The notes: generated by a model not told the origin, from the letters alone. DNA of 64,000 nucleotides from Fen-1258 sp041658245 (GCA_041658245.1 JBBAAM010000002.1:1-64000); one strand, 5' to 3'. Shown: positions 1-9,695, numbered from the stretch's first letter. Numbers and translations are program-made.

Positions 1-1
1 C

Positions 2-2647
2 GAACGGTTACAAAGAGAAATTGCAGAACTACAGCAGCAATTTGAAGATGCTGATCAATACATCTTACGAAGTAACAATCAACTTAAATCTCACTCGGAT
101 AGTTTATCAGATAAGAACAATGAAATTATAGATAACGAGCAAACCATAGTTGAAAAGAAGGAATCATTAGAGAGTAAACGTGTACAATTAAAGCAAAGTA
201 ACGAAGAGAGATTTGATCTACTTCGTGAAATCTCAGACAAGGAAAATTACTTAGCTAGTTTAAAGAAAGAGCTTGCTAATCATAATTCTAACATTGAAAA
301 ACTTAATCATAAAATACAAAGCATTACTAATACAATCGCTAAGACAGTCGGATTTATTGAAGAACTCAATGCTGAAAAATCCAACACTGAAAATAAGCTT
401 AAAGAAGCAGGATTATTAATTGCTCTTCGTGAAAAAGAGAAACAAGAACTCGAGAATGAATTAAATTCGCTTAAGCAAAAAGAGATTGAAGAAAAAACTT
501 TACTTGCCGGACTCAAAGAAAAGATTGCTTTCTTTCAAACGTTGATCGCAAATCTTGAGGGTATCTCAAAAGGCGCTAAAGTACTTTTAGAAAATAAAGA
601 GTGGACAAAAAAGAATAAAAATATTTTTGCCGATGTCGGAAACACTCAAGAAAAATACCGGTTCGCCCTCGAAGCTGCCTTAAAATCTGTGTTGAATAAT
701 CTGCTCGTTGATAGTTTTGATGATCTTCAAAATGCAATTGATTACTTAAAGAAAAATGATCTCGGCAAAGTTTCATTCTATCTCCTTCGCTCGAACAACA
801 ATTCTAAAAAATCTCTTCTTGATAATTTAACATCGTTCAATCTTAAGAGAAAAGAAAAGAAACTTATGAAGGAAGAATCCTTCCTAGGTTGGGCAAAAGA
901 TTTTGTAGAAACAGAAAACAATTGGCTCCCCTATTTTGAACAAGCCTTATCAAAAATTGGAGTTACTTCAGACCTTAAATCTGCGATAGAACTTAATTCA
1001 AAATATCCGGATTTTAATTTCACAACTTTAGATGGTGACTTTGTAAAACATGACGGAGTAGTTGAAGCCGGTTCACTGCCTAAGCAAGATGAAACAATTT
1101 TTGGAAGAAGACAACTTCTTGATAATTTGATCAAAGAGTATCCTAAGCACGAATCTAATCTTGCAAGATTGCAAGCTTTTATTGCTGAGACAGAAGGGAA
1201 AATATCGCGGATTGACTTAAAGAATCTTAGCGACAGCGAAAAACTAATCTCGAACGATATTTCAAATATCGAAAAACAAATCTCTCAATTCGAATTTGAA
1301 AAGAATAAAGCCAATGAAGAGATCGAGTCTGCCCAAAAAGATATCCAAGAACTCGCTGATAAATCAAATTCGCTATTTGTCCAAGCGTCAGGATTAGAAA
1401 AAGAGATCAATGTTCTTCTTGAGAAAAAATATTCGGTTGATGAAAATATTTCAATGCATGAAAATGAATTGAGCGACTTTGAAAATGATTTTAATCAATT
1501 TGTGGATCTTCAGAACGAAAGAAAACTTGAACTTGAAAGATTAAAAGGACAGATCGAAAATATTCACAACGCAATTAAGCGGACCGAAGCAAATCAGTTA
1601 TCAATTACAAACGGAATAGAAAAACGTAAGTCTGATTTGCAATCAAATGAAGTTGAGACTAATTCTTTACAAGAAATAATTGATCAATCTAATTTATCAT
1701 TAGTCCGGATTAATACATCCCGAACAACATTACTTACCGAAGAAAAAGAGATCAATGATAAATTAAAAGTCGTTAAGGATGAAGCAGCACAATTTGAAAA
1801 TCATCTTAATGCATTAAGAAATGAACGGCAGACTGTTTCGGATCAAGTTCATGCTTTTGAAATAAAAGAAAATGAATTCAAACTCCGCTCTGAAAATTTG
1901 ATCGAACATATTAAAGAAAACTATTCGATCGAATTGGCTCTAAAGCAATTTGACGATCTTGATACTTTTGATTTTGAAGGTACTACAAATGAAGTTCATA
2001 CTTTAAAAGAAAAAATAAGGAATATCGGACCTGTCAATTTGCTGGCTTATTCAGAATACGAAGAAGAGAAGAAACGTTTAGACTTTTTACACAAACAACG
2101 CGATGACTTGGTCAATTCGGAAAAAGATCTCATCAAAACAATTAATGAGATCAATGAAACCGCACAACAGCTGTTTATGGATACGTTTGAAAAAATTCGA
2201 CAGAACTTCACAACAATCTTTCAAACATTATTTAATCCCGGCGATGAAGCAGATCTATATCTTGAAGAAGGAATTGATCCGCTAGAAGGAAAGATCGAGA
2301 TTATGGCTAAACCGAAAGGCAAGCGTCCGACTTCGATAGAACTTTTATCCGGAGGGGAAAAAACTTTAACAGCAACAGCGCTTCTTTTTGCAATTTATTT
2401 AGTCAAACCAAGTCCCTTCTGTATAATGGATGAAGTAGATGCGCCGCTTGATGATGCCAACATAGACAGATTTACAAAACTTATTAAAGAGTTCAGCACA
2501 AGAACACAATTCATTATTGTTACGCACAACAAACGCACAATGGAATCTTCCGAATCTATGTACGGTATTACGATGCAGGAAGAAGGAGTTTCTAAATTAG
2601 TAGGTGTTAGTTTTGAAGAGATACCGGAGGATAAAGTACAAGAGTAA
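2..2647 (+). CDS. smc: Chromosome segregation ATPase SMC, C-terminal three quarters (5' end outside window)
   Basis: The frame is open from base 2 and ends at TAA 2645-2647, giving 881 residues of a family usually near 1,180, so the N-terminal Walker A domain lies upstream of the window. Visible in order: about 180 residues of charged coiled coil, a hinge domain (about 542-1130; EKYRFALEAAL and a DGVVEAGSL-type segment), a second long coiled coil, then the C-terminal ATPase half with the ABC signature LLSGGEKT, Walker B FCIMDEVDAPLDD and switch IIVTHNK. SMC homodimers with ScpAB organise and segregate the chromosome. The hinge and signature together exclude RecN, Rad50 or MukB. The stop lies inside an 18-bp tandem repeat. 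Confidence 0.95.
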   Translation, partial: ERLQREIAELQQQFEDADQYILRSNNQLKSHSDSLSDKNNEIIDNEQTIVEKKESLESKRVQLKQSNEERFDLLREISDKENYLASLKKELANHNSNIEKLNHKIQSITNTIAKTVGFIEELNAEKSNTENKLKEAGLLIALREKEKQELENELNSLKQKEIEEKTLLAGLKEKIAFFQTLIANLEGISKGAKVLLENKEWTKKNKNIFADVGNTQEKYRFALEAALKSVLNNLLVDSFDDLQNAIDYLKKNDLGKVSFYLLRSNNNSKKSLLDNLTSFNLKRKEKKLMKEESFLGWAKDFVETENNWLPYFEQALSKIGVTSDLKSAIELNSKYPDFNFTTLDGDFVKHDGVVEAGSLPKQDETIFGRRQLLDNLIKEYPKHESNLARLQAFIAETEGKISRIDLKNLSDSEKLISNDISNIEKQISQFEFEKNKANEEIESAQKDIQELADKSNSLFVQASGLEKEINVLLEKKYSVDENISMHENELSDFENDFNQFVDLQNERKLELERLKGQIENIHNAIKRTEANQLSITNGIEKRKSDLQSNEVETNSLQEIIDQSNLSLVRINTSRTTLLTEEKEINDKLKVVKDEAAQFENHLNALRNERQTVSDQVHAFEIKENEFKLRSENLIEHIKENYSIELALKQFDDLDTFDFEGTTNEVHTLKEKIRNIGPVNLLAYSEYEEEKKRLDFLHKQRDDLVNSEKDLIKTINEINETAQQLFMDTFEKIRQNFTTIFQTLFNPGDEADLYLEEGIDPLEGKIEIMAKPKGKRPTSIELLSGGEKTLTATALLFAIYLVKPSPFCIMDEVDAPLDDANIDRFTKLIKEFSTRTQFIIVTHNKRTMESSESMYGITMQEEGVSKLVGVSFEEIPEDKVQE

Positions 2648-2694
2648 GATAAAGATTAAGAGTAAGATAAAGATTAAGAGTAAGATTAAGAATA
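2641..2694. repeat. 18-bp tandem repeat, about three copies, spanning the smc stop codon
   Basis: Two perfect copies of AGAGTAAGATAAAGATTA (2641-2658 and 2659-2676) are followed by a degenerate third (2677-2694). The first copy contains the smc stop codon and the last runs into the ATG of the next gene. Because 18 is a multiple of three, the array stays open in the frame of the downstream gene and creates a false Lys/Ile/Ser-rich N-terminal extension. Confidence 0.85.
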
Positions 2695-3416
2695 TGAACG
2701 ACAAAACATTTAAAATATTTGTTGACTTCGATGGTACAATTTCTCAGAAGGATGTCGGCGAAGCGATGTTCCTTCACTTTGGCGATTCAGAAAAAGCTCT
2801 TGAGATTGCAAACGAATGGATGAGTTATAAAATAAAAGCTACGGACGCATGGAAAGCAACTTGCAATACAATTGCGAAATTAGATCACGATGAGTTCGAT
2901 AAATTTCTTACAGGTATTCAAATTGATCCCGGATTTGTAAAATTTGTTGATTGGTGCAATCATGGTCAATCCGAATTAAAAATTCTAAGCGATGGATTTG
3001 ATTATTACATTGATAAATTTCTAAAGAGAGAAGGATTGGGTCACGTTGAAACACGTACTAATAAATTATTCTTTGGAAATGAAAATCAATTGATGCCATC
3101 ATTTCCTTACACAGATGAAGAATGCACAAAATGTGCGAACTGCAAACGCAATCATATTCTTAATTTTAGCGGCGATGAAGATTATACGGTTTATGTTGGT
3201 GATGGATTTACAGATTTCTGTCCGGCACAATTCTGTGATTTTATTTTCGCAAAGAACTCTCTCCTAAAATATTGCGAAGTAAATAGAATTACATATTTCC
3301 CATATTCAACTTTTAACGATGTGGTTGAAAAATTAGAAGAGCTTAAAGGAAAAAAACGTCTTAAGAAAAGACACCGGGCAGAACTTAAACGCAGAGAAGT
3401 TTTTATTCAAGGATAG
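2694..3416 (+). CDS. HAD-superfamily phosphatase, MtnX/PSPase-like
   Basis: A 240-residue soluble HAD phosphatase. The nucleophile motif DFDGT is at residues 11-15, motif II is in the LSDGFD segment and motif III/IV is YVGDGFTDFC. A Cys cluster (CTKCANCK) in the middle is typical of the MtnX / phosphoserine-phosphatase-like branch acting on small phosphomonoesters. MtnX itself removes phosphate from a methionine-salvage intermediate, but no other salvage gene is visible here, so the substrate is open. I chose ATG 2694 over an upstream TTG at 2604, because the extra 30 codons overlap smc and are encoded by the 18-bp repeat. The C-terminus is very Lys/Arg-rich. It sits between smc and a membrane methyltransferase-like gene. 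Confidence 0.8.
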   Translation: MNDKTFKIFVDFDGTISQKDVGEAMFLHFGDSEKALEIANEWMSYKIKATDAWKATCNTIAKLDHDEFDKFLTGIQIDPGFVKFVDWCNHGQSELKILSDGFDYYIDKFLKREGLGHVETRTNKLFFGNENQLMPSFPYTDEECTKCANCKRNHILNFSGDEDYTVYVGDGFTDFCPAQFCDFIFAKNSLLKYCEVNRITYFPYSTFNDVVEKLEELKGKKRLKKRHRAELKRREVFIQG

Positions 3417-3441
3417 TTGTCAATTAACTAATGACGGTTTT

Positions 3442-4020
3442 ATGAATATAGCATCAAAAATTTTCAAGTACAGAAGTTATACACCGCTTCCATTTGTATT
3501 GTTAATGCTGATTTTTCAAGAAGCTACTGTTATAACTATTATAATTGGTTTTGTAATTGTACTCTTCGGTGAGTTTTTCCGATTGTGGGGCGTTTGTTAT
3601 GCAGGCAGCGAAACAAGAACTACAGACGGATTCGGCGGAACATATTTAGTTGTATCCGGTGCTTTCGCTTACGTACGCAATCCGCTTTATCTTGGCAACA
3701 TGCTGATGTATCTCGGTGTTGGAATTATGTCTATGGCACAATTCCCCTATCTTCAAATTGCTGCGCTACTCTTTTTTTTCTGGCAGTACACGGTTATCAT
3801 AAAAGAAGAAGAGGGATTTCTTAAAACTAAGTTTGGAAAAAATTACGAAGACTATTTAAAAGCTGTTCCGAAGTTAATTCCAAATTTAAGTAAGTATCGT
3901 AATTCCGGAATTGAACAGCCGCCGTTAAATTTAGAAGCCGGTCTGCGTTCGGAAAGTAGAACTATGCAGGCAATTTTAGCCATCTCTTTTTTAGTAATAA
4001 TTCGTTTTGTATTGAGTTGA
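3442..4020 (+). CDS. Isoprenylcysteine carboxyl methyltransferase / phospholipid methyltransferase family membrane protein
   Basis: 192 residues with several hydrophobic helices (about 15-50, 84-120 and 175-191). The family signature appears as VRNPLYLGN (78-86) followed by an EEEGFL...FG..YEDY segment (122-139), which forms the SAM-binding C-terminal region in the ICMT/PEMT-like fold. In bacteria such proteins methylate small lipids, isoprenoids or unknown membrane substrates; true prenylcysteine methylation is not expected. Its stop TGA (4018-4020) overlaps the TTG start of lpxB, so it is probably co-translated with the lipid A genes. A lipid substrate is inferred from that context only. 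Confidence 0.75.
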   Translation: MNIASKIFKYRSYTPLPFVLLMLIFQEATVITIIIGFVIVLFGEFFRLWGVCYAGSETRTTDGFGGTYLVVSGAFAYVRNPLYLGNMLMYLGVGIMSMAQFPYLQIAALLFFFWQYTVIIKEEEGFLKTKFGKNYEDYLKAVPKLIPNLSKYRNSGIEQPPLNLEAGLRSESRTMQAILAISFLVIIRFVLS

Positions 4021-5153
4021 ATAAAAAAATAATGATAATAGCCGGTGAGGCATCGGGTGATTTACACGGTTCTAGTCTGATCAAAGAATTGTTCAAGTTA
4101 GATCAGTCGCTCCAGATTTTTGGAATTGGCGGAGACAAAATGATTTCAGCGGGAATGAATGCACAATTCCATATTAAACAAATGGCATTCCTCGGATTTA
4201 TAGAAGTGTTAAGACATCTTCCGTTTATATCGAAAGTAAGAAACGAATTACTTCGCAAAATTGCTGAAGAAAAAATTGAAACAATTGTATTGATAGATTA
4301 CCCCGGCTTTAATTTAAATATTGCAAAAAGACTGCACGAGCTTGGTAAGAAAGTTATCTATTACATATCACCGCAAGTATGGGCTTGGGGTAAAGGCAGG
4401 ATTGATAAAATCAGAGAAGTTGTTGACAAAATGATAGTTGTATTCCCGTTCGAAGAAAAGATGTACCGTAAGTATAATGTTGACGTTGAGTATGTTGGTC
4501 ATCCTTTGGTAGAATATGTTGAGAATTACTCATTAATGAACAAAGAAGAACTTTACAAAAAATTAGATTTAGAAGAAGGTAAAGAAATACTGCTCATTTT
4601 GCCCGGAAGTAGAAAACATGAGATCAAAAAAATATTTCCAAAGTGCATAAACGCTGCGGTAAAACTTTCAAAAGATTTTAATTTACAGACTGTTGTTGCT
4701 TGCTCAGAAAACATCAACGAAAGTATTTTCACAAACTTAACAACAGAAAACAATTACAAGTTGGTAAAAGGATATACTTACGATTTGTTTAAGCATTCGC
4801 ATTTCGGGATTATTAAATCTGGTACTTCTACACTTGAAGCGGGGTTGTTTCAACTTCCGTTTATTGTAGTTTATTCTACTAATTATTTAACATACTGGCT
4901 CGGTAGAATTGTGGTTCAGATAAAAAATATTGCTATGGCTAACATAATCCTTGGTGAGGATGTAATTGACGAATTGATTCAGTACGATGTTAATACAGAA
5001 AATATTTATTCAAAATCTGAGGCAATATTAAAAGACAAGCAAAGATATAATTCAATCAAACAGAAACTTGGTTTGATAAAAGAAAAACTCGGCGGAAGTG
5101 GAGCTTCAAAAAAAACCGCTCAAAAAATATATACATTGTTAAATGAAGCTTAG
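4017..5153 (+). CDS. lpxB: Lipid-A-disaccharide synthase LpxB
   Basis: 378 residues, the usual length for LpxB, which condenses UDP-2,3-diacylglucosamine with lipid X to give the tetra-acyl disaccharide 1-phosphate at the inner membrane. The N-terminal GEASGDLHG (10-18), the central ISPQVWAWGKGR (near 117-128) and the late SGTSTLEAGL (near 269) are family hallmarks of this GT-B glycosyltransferase. The start is a TTG overlapping the stop of the upstream gene (TTGA junction). The 3' end overlaps the following acyltransferase gene by 11 bp, indicating a tight lipid A operon. Confidence 0.95.
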   Translation: MNKKIMIIAGEASGDLHGSSLIKELFKLDQSLQIFGIGGDKMISAGMNAQFHIKQMAFLGFIEVLRHLPFISKVRNELLRKIAEEKIETIVLIDYPGFNLNIAKRLHELGKKVIYYISPQVWAWGKGRIDKIREVVDKMIVVFPFEEKMYRKYNVDVEYVGHPLVEYVENYSLMNKEELYKKLDLEEGKEILLILPGSRKHEIKKIFPKCINAAVKLSKDFNLQTVVACSENINESIFTNLTTENNYKLVKGYTYDLFKHSHFGIIKSGTSTLEAGLFQLPFIVVYSTNYLTYWLGRIVVQIKNIAMANIILGEDVIDELIQYDVNTENIYSKSEAILKDKQRYNSIKQKLGLIKEKLGGSGASKKTAQKIYTLLNEA

Positions 5154-5802
5154 TGATTTTCAGAGAGATGTTCTTCGATATATTGGAATACTATTTGCAA
5201 GTTCTGCAATTAGAGTGCTGATAAAAACACTGCGCATTAAAATTATTAACGGTGGAACTATTACAAAGCTCGCAAGCGAAAAGAAGAATTTTGTTTTGGC
5301 TTTCTGGCATGGTAGTATGATGATCGCTTGGTATATACATAGGAACGAAAATGTTGCCGCACTTGTTAGTCAAAGCAAGGATGGCGAAGTACTTGCAAAA
5401 ACACTTGAGAAATGGAATTATAAAGTTGTACGAGGTTCCAGTTCGATCGGTGGAAATGAGGCGTTATTTGTAATGGTTGATTTTCTCCGCGAGAACTATT
5501 CTCTTGGAATTACACCGGATGGACCACGCGGACCAATTTATAAAATGAAAGCCGGTGCTGTAGTTTCGGCAAAAAAAACAAATGTGCCCTTATTCTTAGC
5601 AGGCATTGGTATTAAAAAAAAAATTATCCTAAAAAGTTGGGATCATTTCGAAATACCCAAACCATTTTCCAATGTTGTTGTGCTTTATTCTGATCCGGTA
5701 TTAATTGATGATAGTCTCGGTTATGAGGAAACAAATCAAAAAATAATTGAGTGCGAAGCACTCCTAAATAAATTGCAGAAGGATGCGTTGCAGTTGTGTT
5801 AA
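5143..5802 (+). CDS. DUF374 lysophospholipid acyltransferase-like protein
   Basis: 219 residues of the DUF374 (COG2121) acyltransferase-like family. FWHGS (His56), a downstream DGE (80-82) and TPDGPRGP (124-131) correspond to the conserved acyltransferase-type blocks of this family. A hydrophobic N-terminal segment may anchor it to the inner membrane. Being wedged between lpxB and lpxK, with overlaps of 11 and 7 bp, strongly suggests a role in lipid A or another envelope glycolipid, perhaps replacing LpxL-type late acylation. That role is inference, since the family is poorly characterised. Confidence 0.75.
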   Translation: MKLSDFQRDVLRYIGILFASSAIRVLIKTLRIKIINGGTITKLASEKKNFVLAFWHGSMMIAWYIHRNENVAALVSQSKDGEVLAKTLEKWNYKVVRGSSSIGGNEALFVMVDFLRENYSLGITPDGPRGPIYKMKAGAVVSAKKTNVPLFLAGIGIKKKIILKSWDHFEIPKPFSNVVVLYSDPVLIDDSLGYEETNQKIIECEALLNKLQKDALQLC

Positions 5803-6851
5803 ATTTTTTTAGAGTGATATTATCGCCCTTAGTGTTAGTTTTTTCTTTTATAATAAAAGTAAGAAACTGGTTCTTTGACAAAAATATATTCAATGCGGTT
5901 AAGGTAAATGCAAAGGTAATCTCTGTGGGAAATTTAACAGTCGGCGGTTCCGGCAAAACACCAACTGTTATTATGATTGCTTCATACTTGAAATCTATAA
6001 ATAAAAAGGTCGGAGTTTTAAGCCGCGGTTACGGAAGAAGTTCTCTCGGATACGTTTATGTCAGCGACGGAAAAAATATCTATTCAACTGTTGATGAATG
6101 CGGGGATGAAATGTATTTCATGTCCGAGGAGCTAAAAATTCCCACTGCTGTTTCCGAAAGACGTGTAGACGGAACCCGTCAATTTATTGATGATGCCGGA
6201 GTTGATACAATAATCCTTGACGATGCATTTCAACATAGATGGATTCATCGGGATGTTGATGTTGTGATCTTTGACCAAAAATTTTTGTACAAGTCAGGAC
6301 AAATTGAACAGAGTTTGCTTCCTCTTGGTTTAATGAGAGAACCTTTTGATTCTATTAAGCGGGCAGATATTATTATCATTAATAGAAAATTCTCTGATAA
6401 AATTGAGATACCGGATAAATTGAAAAAATATTTCGAGAACAAAAATGTATTTACCGGTTATTATCAAGCTGATGGAATTTACGATGTTAAAACACATCAC
6501 TTTTTTAATATGAATGAGTTTCAAGGGCAGAAAAGTTTGGTCGTATGCGGAGTGGCTCTTCCATTCTCCTTCTTAAACGCACTTGAGAAGAACAAAATTG
6601 ATATCACAAATAAAATGATTTTCCCGGATCATAAAAATTATACTCTTAAAGAGGTACAGGATATCAGAAAGAAATTTTATGAAACAAATTCTTATTCAGT
6701 TTTAACAACTCAGAAAGATGCAGTTAAACTGAATAAATTCTCTAAAGATTTAGATGATATAGATATTTTTTATTTGAAGATCGAACTCAAACTCGATGAA
6801 CAAGATTTATTTAATGAACAAATCATAAAAACAATGAACAAAACAAAGTAA
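5796..6851 (+). CDS. lpxK: Tetraacyldisaccharide 4'-kinase LpxK
   Basis: 351 residues. LpxK phosphorylates the 4' position of the lipid A disaccharide made by LpxB. The N-terminal membrane helix (about 5-22) is followed by the family P-loop GNLTVGGSGKTPT (45-57), and the LpxK-specific DDAFQHR motif follows in the middle. The start is GTG at 5796, overlapping the stop of the acyltransferase gene by 7 bp, which implies coupled translation. The gene ends about 30 bp before ppdK, which has its own strong ribosome-binding site. Hence lpxB-DUF374-lpxK forms the lipid A unit. Confidence 0.95.
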   Translation: MLNFFRVILSPLVLVFSFIIKVRNWFFDKNIFNAVKVNAKVISVGNLTVGGSGKTPTVIMIASYLKSINKKVGVLSRGYGRSSLGYVYVSDGKNIYSTVDECGDEMYFMSEELKIPTAVSERRVDGTRQFIDDAGVDTIILDDAFQHRWIHRDVDVVIFDQKFLYKSGQIEQSLLPLGLMREPFDSIKRADIIIINRKFSDKIEIPDKLKKYFENKNVFTGYYQADGIYDVKTHHFFNMNEFQGQKSLVVCGVALPFSFLNALEKNKIDITNKMIFPDHKNYTLKEVQDIRKKFYETNSYSVLTTQKDAVKLNKFSKDLDDIDIFYLKIELKLDEQDLFNEQIIKTMNKTK

Positions 6852-6880
6852 AAGAAAAACTACTATTGGAGGAATGATCA

Positions 6881-9688
6881 ATGGCTAAAGCAACACAAAG
6901 GTATGTTTATTATTTCGGCGGCAAACGTGCTGAAGGTAAAGCAGACATGAAAGAACTTCTAGGCGGCAAAGGTGCAAACTTGGCTGAAATGGTTAACATC
7001 GGGTTACCGGTTCCGGCAGGTTTTACAATTACAACTGAAGTCTGTACCACATATTATAAGAACAATAAAAAATATCCCAAAGAACTTGATAAGCAAGTTA
7101 AAGCTGCTCTTGCAAAAGTTGAAAAAGAGATGGGCGCAAAGTTTGGAGACAAAGTAAATCCGTTGCTCGTTTCGGTTCGTTCCGGTGCGCGTGCATCAAT
7201 GCCCGGTATGATGGAAACAATATTAAATGTAGGATTGAATAATGAAACACGCGAAGCTTTAATAGCGAAGACAAATAATCCCCGTTTCGTTTATGATTCA
7301 CACCGCCGCTTGATCCAAATGTATTCCGATGTTGTAATGGAAAAAGCTGCCGGTATCGAACCAGCAGAAGGTAAAGGTGTCCGCCAGCAATTAGAAAAAG
7401 AACTTCACAATATGAAAGAAGCTCGCGGTGCAAAAAGTGATACTGATCTAAGTTCGGATGATTTAAAAGAACTTATAGAAATCTACAAAGCAAAAGTTTA
7501 TGAAGTTCTCGGCAAACCTTTTCCCGAAAATCCTATGAATCAATTATGGGGAGCTGTCTCTGCTGTATTCCAAAGCTGGATGGGTAAACGCGCTATATCA
7601 TACAGAAGAATAGAAAATATTCCCGATGAATGGGGTACTGCTGTAAATGTTCAATCAATGGTTTTTGGAAATATGGGAGATACTTCTGCGACAGGTGTTG
7701 CATTCACACGTAATCCTGCAACAGGAGAGAATTATTTTTATGGTGAATGGCTGCCGAATGCACAAGGTGAAGATGTGGTTGCGGGTATCAGAACACCAAA
7801 TCCAATCAATGAAATTGGAAAGACTGAACATACAAGCGATCTTCCTTCTCTTGAAACAGCTATGGTTCCTGCTTATAAACAGCTTTATGCAATTGAACGC
7901 TCACTTGAAAAACATTATCACGATATGCTTGATATTGAATTCACAATTCAAGAAGGCAGACTTTATATGCTTCAGTGCCGCGTTGGAAAGAGAAACGGAC
8001 CTGCTGCAGTTAAAATGGCTGTTGATATGTACAAAGAAAAATTAATTACAAAAGAAGAAGCTGTTATGCGAGTCCAATCTTCACAATTGGATGAACTTCT
8101 TCACCCGATTATAGATCCGAATGCAGAACTCACATCTAATATTATTGTAAAGGGATTACCTGCAGGACCAGGCGGCGCATCAGGACAAGTTGTTTTCTCA
8201 GCAAATGATGCTGTGGCTTGGGCTAAAGAAGGTAAGAGAGTTATTCTTGTACGTGAAGAAACAAATCCGGAAGACATTGAAGGAATGCGAGCTGCACAAG
8301 CAATACTTACGGGCCGCGGTGGAATGACATCACACGCTGCACTCGTTGCCCGAGGTTGGGGCAAATGTTGTATCGTTGGTGCAGGTTCTGTTAAAATAAA
8401 TTATCATGAAAAATATTTTACCGTTGGAAATTATACAGTACGTGAAGGTGAATGGCTTACTCTAAATGGTTCCAAAGGAACTGTATATCTTGGTGAACTG
8501 CCTATGATCAAAGCTGCAGAAGAAAACCCTGACTTCCAAGCATTTATGAAAATTTGTGATACTGTAAGAAAATTAAAAGTTAGAACAAATGCTGATACAC
8601 CGGAAGATGCAGCTCGTGCACGTGCATTCGGTGCTGAAGGCATCGGCTTATTTAGAACCGAGCATATGTTCTATGGAAAAGATTCCGAAGAGCCGTTATT
8701 CAAACTTCGTAAAATGATCCACTCAAATACCGAAACGGAAAGAAGAAATGCGCTTGATGAATTGTTCCCTTTCGTAAAACATGATGTTAAAGGAACTATG
8801 GAAGCGATGAACGGTTATCCTGTAACATTTAGAACTCTTGATCCTCCGCTTCACGAATTCGTACCAACAAGACAAGATGAAAGAGAAAAACTTGCTGCGA
8901 GCTTAGGAATTTCACTTGATGAATTAACTAAACGAGCCGATTCATTACATGAAAACAATCCGATGATGGGTCACCGCGGTGTTCGTCTTGGAATTACTTA
9001 TCCTGAAATTACCGAGATGCAAGTTCGAGCGATCTTTGAAGCAACTGCAGAATTATTGCAAGAAGGGAAAAAACCATTTCCCGAAATCATGATTCCGGTT
9101 ACTTGTCATGTTAATGAGATCAAACATCAATACCAAATAATTACAAAAGTATATGCAGAAGTTTGTGAGAAATTCGGAATCAAGAAAATTCCGCATCTAA
9201 CCGGAACGATGATAGAAATTCCTCGTGCTTGTTTAACAGCTAACAAGATTGCGGAGGTTGCTCAATTTTTCTCATTTGGTACAAATGATCTAACTCAAAT
9301 GGGATTTGGATTCTCAAGAGATGATATCGGCGGATTCTTACCTGAATATCTTGATAAGAAAATTCTTCCGGAAGATCCGTTCCAATCAATTGATCAAGAA
9401 GCGATTGGCAGTTTAATGAAAATTGCTGTCGAAGGTGGACGTGCTACCCGCCCGGATCTTAAAATCGGAATTTGCGGCGAGCACGGCGGCGAACCAAAAT
9501 CCGTTGAGTTCTGTCATAAAATTGGTTTGAATTACGTAAGCTGTTCTCCTTTCAGAGTACCTATTGCAAGACTTGCAGCCGCTCATGCTGTTGTTAAGGA
9601 ATTGAAAAGTGCAAAACAGACAGTTAAGAAAGCCGTAGTAAAAAAAACAAATAAGAAAAAAGTAAAAAGAAGAACAAAGAAGAAATAA
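6881..9688 (+). CDS. ppdK: Pyruvate, phosphate dikinase
   Basis: 935 residues. PPDK interconverts pyruvate + ATP + Pi and PEP + AMP + PPi in the cytosol, usually serving gluconeogenesis or PPi-linked glycolysis. The ATP-grasp N-terminal domain has GGKGANLAEM. The phosphohistidine swivel motif GGMTSHAA places the catalytic His at residue 485. The C-terminal PEP-binding barrel carries TGTMIEIPRACL, FGTNDLTQM and the catalytic Cys865 in GICGEHGGEP. PEP synthase is excluded by the PPDK-type domain order and length. A clear Shine-Dalgarno GGAGGA lies at 6868-6873, one of the strongest in the window. The last 25 or so residues form an unusual Lys/Arg-rich tail. It is probably monocistronic. Confidence 0.97.
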   Translation: MAKATQRYVYYFGGKRAEGKADMKELLGGKGANLAEMVNIGLPVPAGFTITTEVCTTYYKNNKKYPKELDKQVKAALAKVEKEMGAKFGDKVNPLLVSVRSGARASMPGMMETILNVGLNNETREALIAKTNNPRFVYDSHRRLIQMYSDVVMEKAAGIEPAEGKGVRQQLEKELHNMKEARGAKSDTDLSSDDLKELIEIYKAKVYEVLGKPFPENPMNQLWGAVSAVFQSWMGKRAISYRRIENIPDEWGTAVNVQSMVFGNMGDTSATGVAFTRNPATGENYFYGEWLPNAQGEDVVAGIRTPNPINEIGKTEHTSDLPSLETAMVPAYKQLYAIERSLEKHYHDMLDIEFTIQEGRLYMLQCRVGKRNGPAAVKMAVDMYKEKLITKEEAVMRVQSSQLDELLHPIIDPNAELTSNIIVKGLPAGPGGASGQVVFSANDAVAWAKEGKRVILVREETNPEDIEGMRAAQAILTGRGGMTSHAALVARGWGKCCIVGAGSVKINYHEKYFTVGNYTVREGEWLTLNGSKGTVYLGELPMIKAAEENPDFQAFMKICDTVRKLKVRTNADTPEDAARARAFGAEGIGLFRTEHMFYGKDSEEPLFKLRKMIHSNTETERRNALDELFPFVKHDVKGTMEAMNGYPVTFRTLDPPLHEFVPTRQDEREKLAASLGISLDELTKRADSLHENNPMMGHRGVRLGITYPEITEMQVRAIFEATAELLQEGKKPFPEIMIPVTCHVNEIKHQYQIITKVYAEVCEKFGIKKIPHLTGTMIEIPRACLTANKIAEVAQFFSFGTNDLTQMGFGFSRDDIGGFLPEYLDKKILPEDPFQSIDQEAIGSLMKIAVEGGRATRPDLKIGICGEHGGEPKSVEFCHKIGLNYVSCSPFRVPIARLAAAHAVVKELKSAKQTVKKAVVKKTNKKKVKRRTKKK

Positions 9689-9695
9689 ATAAATT

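Noticed and set aside
2604..2693. N-terminal extension of the HAD gene from a TTG inside smc
   Set aside because: It is encoded by smc sequence and the 18-bp tandem repeat; HAD proteins start near ATG 2694.
5624..5956. 110-codon minus-strand reading frame
   Set aside because: It lies wholly within the DUF374 and lpxK genes on the other strand and resembles no family.
7098..7433. 111-codon minus-strand reading frame
   Set aside because: It is antisense to the well-supported ppdK coding region.
7647..8045. 132-codon plus-strand reading frame
   Set aside because: It is a shifted frame within ppdK, with a composition typical of shadow frames.
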